Source: WHSW01 sp963846565 (GTDB taxonomy: Bacteria; Actinomycetota; Thermoleophilia; Solirubrobacterales; 70-9). Taken from it: a stretch of 64,000 nt of DNA. The stretch lies in the NCBI GenBank assembly GCA_963846565.1, contig CAWJWL010000005.1, forward strand, positions 1,178,001-1,242,000, in the 5' to 3' direction. This document shows, piece by piece, positions 59,977-64,000 of this stretch. The notes beneath the pieces were generated by a model, which ran no database searches, was not told the DNA's origin, and worked only from the letters and a program-made list of their open reading frames with translations. Each line of letters opens with the position of its first letter. Position 1 is the first letter of the stretch. The translations under genes were made by a program, and so were the position numbers.

Positions 59977-60899
59977 GCGCGCTCGGCCTCCTCGGCCCTG
60001 AAGTCGTCCTCGATCGAGCGCAGGAGCGCCCGGCGGTAGCTGGCAGGCTCGATCTCGAACAGCTCCATGCCGCTCGGATCCTCGACCACGGTGTCGGTCG
60101 CGAGGCCGGGCGCGATGCGCTCCGCGACCTCGGGCTCCCCGCGGGTGACGACTCCGGCGAGGCCGGCCACGGCCGCCGCGGGAATCCCGGGCGGGGTGGG
60201 GAGGCGGCGCGGACCGTCGATGCCGAGCGCCGATGCCATGCCCTCGAGCATCTCCGCGTAGGTCATCGTCTCCGGGCCGCCGATCTCGACCTCGCGCCCC
60301 GTGGTCGCGGGGATCTCGGGCGCGTGGGCGAGATACTCGACGACCGCGTCGACGCCGATCGGCTGCGTGCGCTTGTCGAGCCAGGCCGGGGTGAGGATCG
60401 CCGGGAGGCGCTCGACGATCGCGCGCAGCAGTTCGTACGAGCCGCTGCCGGCGCCGACGACCATCGCCGCGCGGAAGTAGGTCAGCGGCGGACCGCTCTC
60501 GGCCAGCGCGAGGGCGGTCCGGTGGCGCGCGGTCAGATGCTCGGACGCATCGGGATCGCCGAGGCCGCCGAGGTAGACGATCCGCTCGACGCCGGCGCGC
60601 TTCGCCGCCTCGCCGAAGGCCTCTGCGGCGTTCTCCTCGACCTCGACCAGGTCCTCGCCATCGCCGCTCATCAGGTGGGCGAGGTAGTAGACGACCTCGA
60701 TGCCCTCGACCACGGCGGCGAGGCTGTCGGGCTCTGTGAGATCGCCGGGGCGCAGCTCGCAGCCGCTCTCGGCCAGTGCGCGAGCCTCCTCGCTCGAGGG
60801 CGAGCGGACCATGCAGGCGACGTCGCTGCCGTCGTCGAGCAGGCGCTCGGCCAGCCGGCGGCCGATGAATCCCGTCGCTCCGACGATCAGGGCGCGCAT
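59973..60899 (-). CDS. NAD(P)H-binding atypical SDR (paralogue of the gene at 58550)
   Basis: 308 aa from ATG 60899. Same family as the SDR at 58550, by shared VGATGFIGRRL, VVYYLAHLMSGDGED, RIVYLGGLGDPDASEHL, YFRAAMVVGAGSGSYELL and GREVEIGGPETMTYAEML; the two probably arose by duplication. Overlaps the SRPBCC gene by four bases. The two copies lie on opposite strands and flank the SRPBCC and VOC fragment. Substrate unknown. Confidence 0.85.
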   Translation of the reverse strand: MRALIVGATGFIGRRLAERLLDDGSDVACMVRSPSSEEARALAESGCELRPGDLTEPDSLAAVVEGIEVVYYLAHLMSGDGEDLVEVEENAAEAFGEAAKRAGVERIVYLGGLGDPDASEHLTARHRTALALAESGPPLTYFRAAMVVGAGSGSYELLRAIVERLPAILTPAWLDKRTQPIGVDAVVEYLAHAPEIPATTGREVEIGGPETMTYAEMLEGMASALGIDGPRRLPTPPGIPAAAVAGLAGVVTRGEPEVAERIAPGLATDTVVEDPSGMELFEIEPASYRRALLRSIEDDFRAEEAERA

Positions 60900-60927
60900 C
60901 GTCCGCTCCTGCCCGCCCCCCGGGCAC

Positions 60928-61584
60928 TCAAACGGCGTCGCCTCCGGCGGGCCCGCCCTCGATCTCCGCCCGCAGGGCCCCGACCCGCGACGGCGGCAGG
61001 TCGAGCCGGGCCAGCGAGCGCAGGAACCCGTTGGTGACGATCGCGTGGATGCGGACCTGGGTGCGGCCGTAGAGCCAGGTTCCGAGTCGCGCGAAACGCC
61101 CAGAGCCGCGAAGCCACGGATAGAAGTTCTGCACCTCGGCCTGAACGCCGAGCCGCGCCGTGCCGTCGGGACCGTCGCCGGCGCGCTCGACGGCGATCCG
61201 CAGGAACCCGCCGCTGTCGTGACCCTGGCGCGCGACCAGCAAACCGCGATCGATCTTCCAGGTGACGCTGCCCCGCTCCGCATCGGCCTCGTACTCGGGC
61301 GCGTGGAAGCGAAGCAGCGCGAACGGGCGAAAGAGGAAGACGACGGTCCGCGCCTCCGGCTCGTAGACGACCCGCAGGAGGTGCAGGGAGATCCGGCTCA
61401 GATATGCCCAGTAGGCGCGCCCGAGGCGCTCGAGGTACTCGTGCTTCCACATCTGCTCGAGCTGCTCGGCAGGCATCTCGACCTCGGCCCGCTGGACCGA
61501 CGTCACCGCACCCGTCTGCGGGATCTCGGTCGTTTCCGGGTCCTCGCAGATCTTGACCACGGCCGGCGTGGGGCGGTCGCTCAT
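60928..61584 (-). CDS. conserved hypothetical protein (218 aa)
   Basis: 218 aa. Mixed alpha/beta, no transmembrane helix. Segments such as VEMPAEQLEQMWKHEYLERLGRAYWAYLSRISL, RTVVFLFRPFALLRFHAPEYEAD and GSVTWKIDRGLLVARQGHDSGGFLRI are consistent with a compact cupin-like or START-like lipid-contact domain, but I do not recognise the family. It lies 28 bp upstream of the SDR-SRPBCC pair on the same strand and is probably in the same transcript. Confidence 0.7.
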   Translation of the reverse strand: MSDRPTPAVVKICEDPETTEIPQTGAVTSVQRAEVEMPAEQLEQMWKHEYLERLGRAYWAYLSRISLHLLRVVYEPEARTVVFLFRPFALLRFHAPEYEADAERGSVTWKIDRGLLVARQGHDSGGFLRIAVERAGDGPDGTARLGVQAEVQNFYPWLRGSGRFARLGTWLYGRTQVRIHAIVTNGFLRSLARLDLPPSRVGALRAEIEGGPAGGDAV

Positions 61585-61634
61585 CCCCCGTGTCTACCCG
61601 TTTCCGCGCGCAGATGTCCAGCGCGCGGGCCGGC

Positions 61635-63791
61635 TCAGGCCTCGGCCGGGGCCTCCCGCGGCGCCAGCGGCGCCGGCTTCACTCTGAGCAGGCGCGCGGG
61701 CCATGCCGGCAGCCACCAGTTGTAGCGGCCCATGAGCATGATCACGGCGGGCACGATCAGCGCACGGATGATCGTCGCGTCGAGCAGGATCCCTGCCCCG
61801 AGGCCGGTCGCGAACATCTTCAGGTCCGTGCCCGGGCTCGAGGCCATGGCGACGAAGGAGAGGAAGAGGATCAGCGCCGCGCTCGTCACCAGGCGGCCGG
61901 TGCGGCCGATGCCCTGGACCACGGCGGCGTCCGTGGACCCCGTCCGGTCGTACTCCTCTCGCATCCGGGAGAGGATGAACACCTCGTAGTCCATCGAGAG
62001 CCCGAAGAGGAAGGCGAAGATCATCAGCGGCATCCACGACGGGATCGAGCCGGTCGCCTGGATGTCCCAGATCAGCTCCGAGCCGTAGCCGTGCTGCCAC
62101 ACCAGGACGAGGACGCCCCAGGCCGCGGCGACACTGAGGACGTTGAGGATGATCGCCTTCAGCGGCAGGAGCAGCGAGCGGAACGCCCGCGCCAGGAGGA
62201 GGAACGTGGTCACGCAGATGAGCGCGATCATCAGCGGGAAGGCGCCGTAGACGGCGTCGATGAAGTCGGCGTTCGCCGCCGGCTGGCCGCCGACGAGGAC
62301 GTCCGGCCCAACGGCATGCGCGGCGTCGCGTACGGCCTCGAGGTTCTCCTCGCCCTCGGCGCTCCCCGAATCGGGAATCGGGATCACCTCGACGAGCGCG
62401 GTGCCGTCCGCGCGCCAGGTCGCGGCGTCGGGCGCGACGGCTCCGTGGACACCCTCGACGTCGCGGAGCGCGGTGGCGACCTGGTCGGGATTGCCCTTGC
62501 CCTCGATCAGGATCTCGTGCGGGAGCAGCGAGCCCTCGCCGATCCCCGACTCCTCGAGCGCGACGAGACCGTCCCTGGCGTCGCCGGACGTGGCGATCGT
62601 GTCGGCGTCGGACGCGCCGAGCTGCAGGTCGGTTGCGGCGACGACGAGCGCGAGGATGATCGCCATGCCGGCGCCGGCGGCGACCCAGCGGTGGCGCGCA
62701 ACGCCCTCGGCCCAGCGGACCCAGGCGCGGCTCGCCTTGTCGTCGGTATGCCGGTGCGGCCAGTCGAGCTTGTGGCCGAACTTGGCGAGCACCACCGGCA
62801 GCAGGGTGATGGCGGCCAGGGTCGAGACGAGCGGGATCAGCATCCCGCCGTAGCCCATCGAGCGCAGGAACGGCAGCGGCAGGGCGATCAGCGCCAAGAG
62901 CCCGATTGCGACCGTGATCCCGCTGAAGACGACGGCGCGCCCGGCGGTCTCCATCGCGATCTGGACCGCTTCGTCGCCGGTGCGTCCGTGGGCGCGCTCC
63001 TCTCGCCATCGCGAGACGACGATCAGCGAGTAGTCGATCGCGACGCCGAGTCCGAGCAGGGCGATCAGGAACTGGACGATCGGCGAGACCGTGGTCAGCT
63101 CGGTGAGGCCGAGCAGCAGCAGGAACGTGGTCATGATCGACGCGATCGCCATCAGCAGCGGGACCACAGCGAGGAACGAGGCGAAGACGAAGACGAGGAC
63201 GACGAGCGCTCCGGCGCCGCCGACGACGGCCTCGATCAGGAGGCCCGGGCCTTCGCTGTCGCTGCCGCTGTCCTCGTAAAGGGCGTCGAGACCGGTCAGG
63301 TGGACCGGCTGCCCGGCAACGGTCGCGCCCTCGAGCGCACCGCTGGCGGCCTTCTCGGCGGCCGGGTTCTCGCCAAAGGCGGAGTCGGGATCGGGCTGCG
63401 GGTAGACGACCGCGAAGGTGGTGGTGCCGTCCGTGGAGACGAAGGTCTCGTCCCCGGTCGAGGCATAGGAGGCGACGCGAGCGTTCGGCAGCGCTTCGGC
63501 GATTCGCTTGTCGACCTCGGCCAGCTCGGCCCTGACGGCCGGTGAGTCGACCGACTCACCCTCCGGCAGGGTGACGACCGGGACCAGCGGCGCCGTATCG
63601 CCGCCGGTGCCCTGGTACTTGGCCGCGATCACCTGGTTCGTCTCCCAGCCCTCCTTGTCGGGCACGGAGAACTCGGGCTCGAGCGCGTCGGTTGCCGGAC
63701 CCGCGGCCATCATGCCCGCGATCGTCAGCGCCACCCAGGCGAGGGCGACGGTGCGCTTGTGCGAGAGGACCCAGCGGGTGAGGGACGACAC
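61635..63791 (-). CDS. MMPL-family RND exporter
   Basis: 718 aa, 12 transmembrane helices in two modules. The proton-relay Asp-Tyr motifs are in GVAIDYSLIVVSRWREE and GLSMDYEVFILSRMREE. Periplasmic domains follow TM1 and TM7. AGGAGG at 63800-63805 precedes GTG 63791 at good distance. Belongs to the actinobacterial MMPL branch that exports lipids or drugs; cargo unknown. It is the third lipid/drug-transport system in the window, after the MlaE-type ABC and the HAE3-type exporter. Confidence 0.93.
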   Translation of the reverse strand: MSSLTRWVLSHKRTVALAWVALTIAGMMAAGPATDALEPEFSVPDKEGWETNQVIAAKYQGTGGDTAPLVPVVTLPEGESVDSPAVRAELAEVDKRIAEALPNARVASYASTGDETFVSTDGTTTFAVVYPQPDPDSAFGENPAAEKAASGALEGATVAGQPVHLTGLDALYEDSGSDSEGPGLLIEAVVGGAGALVVLVFVFASFLAVVPLLMAIASIMTTFLLLLGLTELTTVSPIVQFLIALLGLGVAIDYSLIVVSRWREERAHGRTGDEAVQIAMETAGRAVVFSGITVAIGLLALIALPLPFLRSMGYGGMLIPLVSTLAAITLLPVVLAKFGHKLDWPHRHTDDKASRAWVRWAEGVARHRWVAAGAGMAIILALVVAATDLQLGASDADTIATSGDARDGLVALEESGIGEGSLLPHEILIEGKGNPDQVATALRDVEGVHGAVAPDAATWRADGTALVEVIPIPDSGSAEGEENLEAVRDAAHAVGPDVLVGGQPAANADFIDAVYGAFPLMIALICVTTFLLLARAFRSLLLPLKAIILNVLSVAAAWGVLVLVWQHGYGSELIWDIQATGSIPSWMPLMIFAFLFGLSMDYEVFILSRMREEYDRTGSTDAAVVQGIGRTGRLVTSAALILFLSFVAMASSPGTDLKMFATGLGAGILLDATIIRALIVPAVIMLMGRYNWWLPAWPARLLRVKPAPLAPREAPAEA

Positions 63792-64000
63792 TTAGTTGCC
63801 TCCTATCGGCATGGCTACCGGAAAAGTTCGAGCCAACGGTCGCATCGGCCCCCACGATCGGGAAGGAGGCTAGCCCGCGTGTCGATGTTCGGTTACCCCG
63901 CCGCCGCGAACTAGCCGGTTATCCCTACTGTGCCGCCGCCCGCGGCACGCGAGAATGCTTCTTCATGGTCGGGACCGATGCGCCGCGAAGTTATGCCTCG
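63792..64000. other. upstream region of the MMPL gene; window edge
   Basis: 209 bp. The minus strand contains a TAGCCT hexamer about 80 bp before the MMPL start that could be its -10, and the AGGAGG SD. An ATG at about 63965 on the plus strand opens a frame that runs off the window (MVGTDAPRSY...), too short to judge. Nothing else seen. Confidence 0.4.

Overview
The window is 64 kb of GC-rich (about 70% by eye) actinobacterial chromosome. The gene set (HemQ-type coproheme decarboxylase, FprA-type reductase, mIHF-like protein, Mce-type ABC permeases, RsbU/SigB stress module, many conserved small membrane proteins) fits Thermoleophilia/Solirubrobacterales better than Streptomyces or Mycobacterium. 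That placement is an inference from gene families; no rRNA or tRNA gene was seen. I found no transposase, integrase, phage structural gene or CRISPR array. Most lines below are ordinary chromosomal genes on both strands, with tight ATGA/GTGA overlaps inside operons.

Layout. 1-6.9 kb: MerR regulator, lipoprotein, SDR, then a general-stress block (SigB-type sigma, STAS anti-anti-sigma, RsbU-like phosphatase). 6.9-9.3 kb: nitrilase and TetR with a likely operator, then a small-membrane-protein/holin-X/DUF3618 operon. 9.3-14.7 kb: DegV, a frameshifted HpnA-like SDR, thiol and Fe-S proteins (GST-N/glutaredoxin-like, ErpA-like), an ABC-F ATPase, and Grx4 and BolA side by side. 14.7-21.5 kb: FprA, a DUF6636-like secreted protein, HemQ, a large membrane protein and a GT4-flippase fusion. 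21.5-25.3 kb: SAM riboswitch and metH, the latter broken by six frameshifts. 25.3-39.2 kb: secreted and metabolic genes, including a VCBS protein, M14 carboxypeptidase, aldehyde dehydrogenase and three tandem PQQ-type sugar dehydrogenases. 39.4-47.7 kb: MlaE-MlaE-MlaF, then a frameshifted HAE3/MMPL exporter with a TlpA-like protein and a B3/B4 protein. 47.8-51.7 kb: an ECF-sigma operon that also encodes a secreted CHRD protein, then an mIHF-like protein. 52-55.8 kb: a divergent pair resembling serine palmitoyltransferase and bacterial ceramide synthase, then an AlkA-like glycosylase. 55.8-58.5 kb: thiamine-precursor ABC transporter behind a TPP riboswitch. 58.5-63.8 kb: two NDUFA9-like SDRs, an SRPBCC protein and an MMPL exporter.

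Three genome-scale patterns stand out. (1) A ~50 bp imperfectly palindromic repeat occurs seven times. It often lies inside genes in one reading frame, adding a peptide like ADPAAPGGEAEEAGGT to FprA, a PQQ dehydrogenase, a MerR regulator and a nitrilase. It behaves like the Rickettsia palindromic elements, and I know of no description of it in Actinobacteria. (2) At least 17 genes have a TANNNT -10 box only 6-11 nt before the start codon, implying widespread leaderless transcription; this also fixes several starts. (3) Frameshifts are concentrated in metH, with one each in an SDR and an MMPL gene; they may be base-calling errors or real decay.
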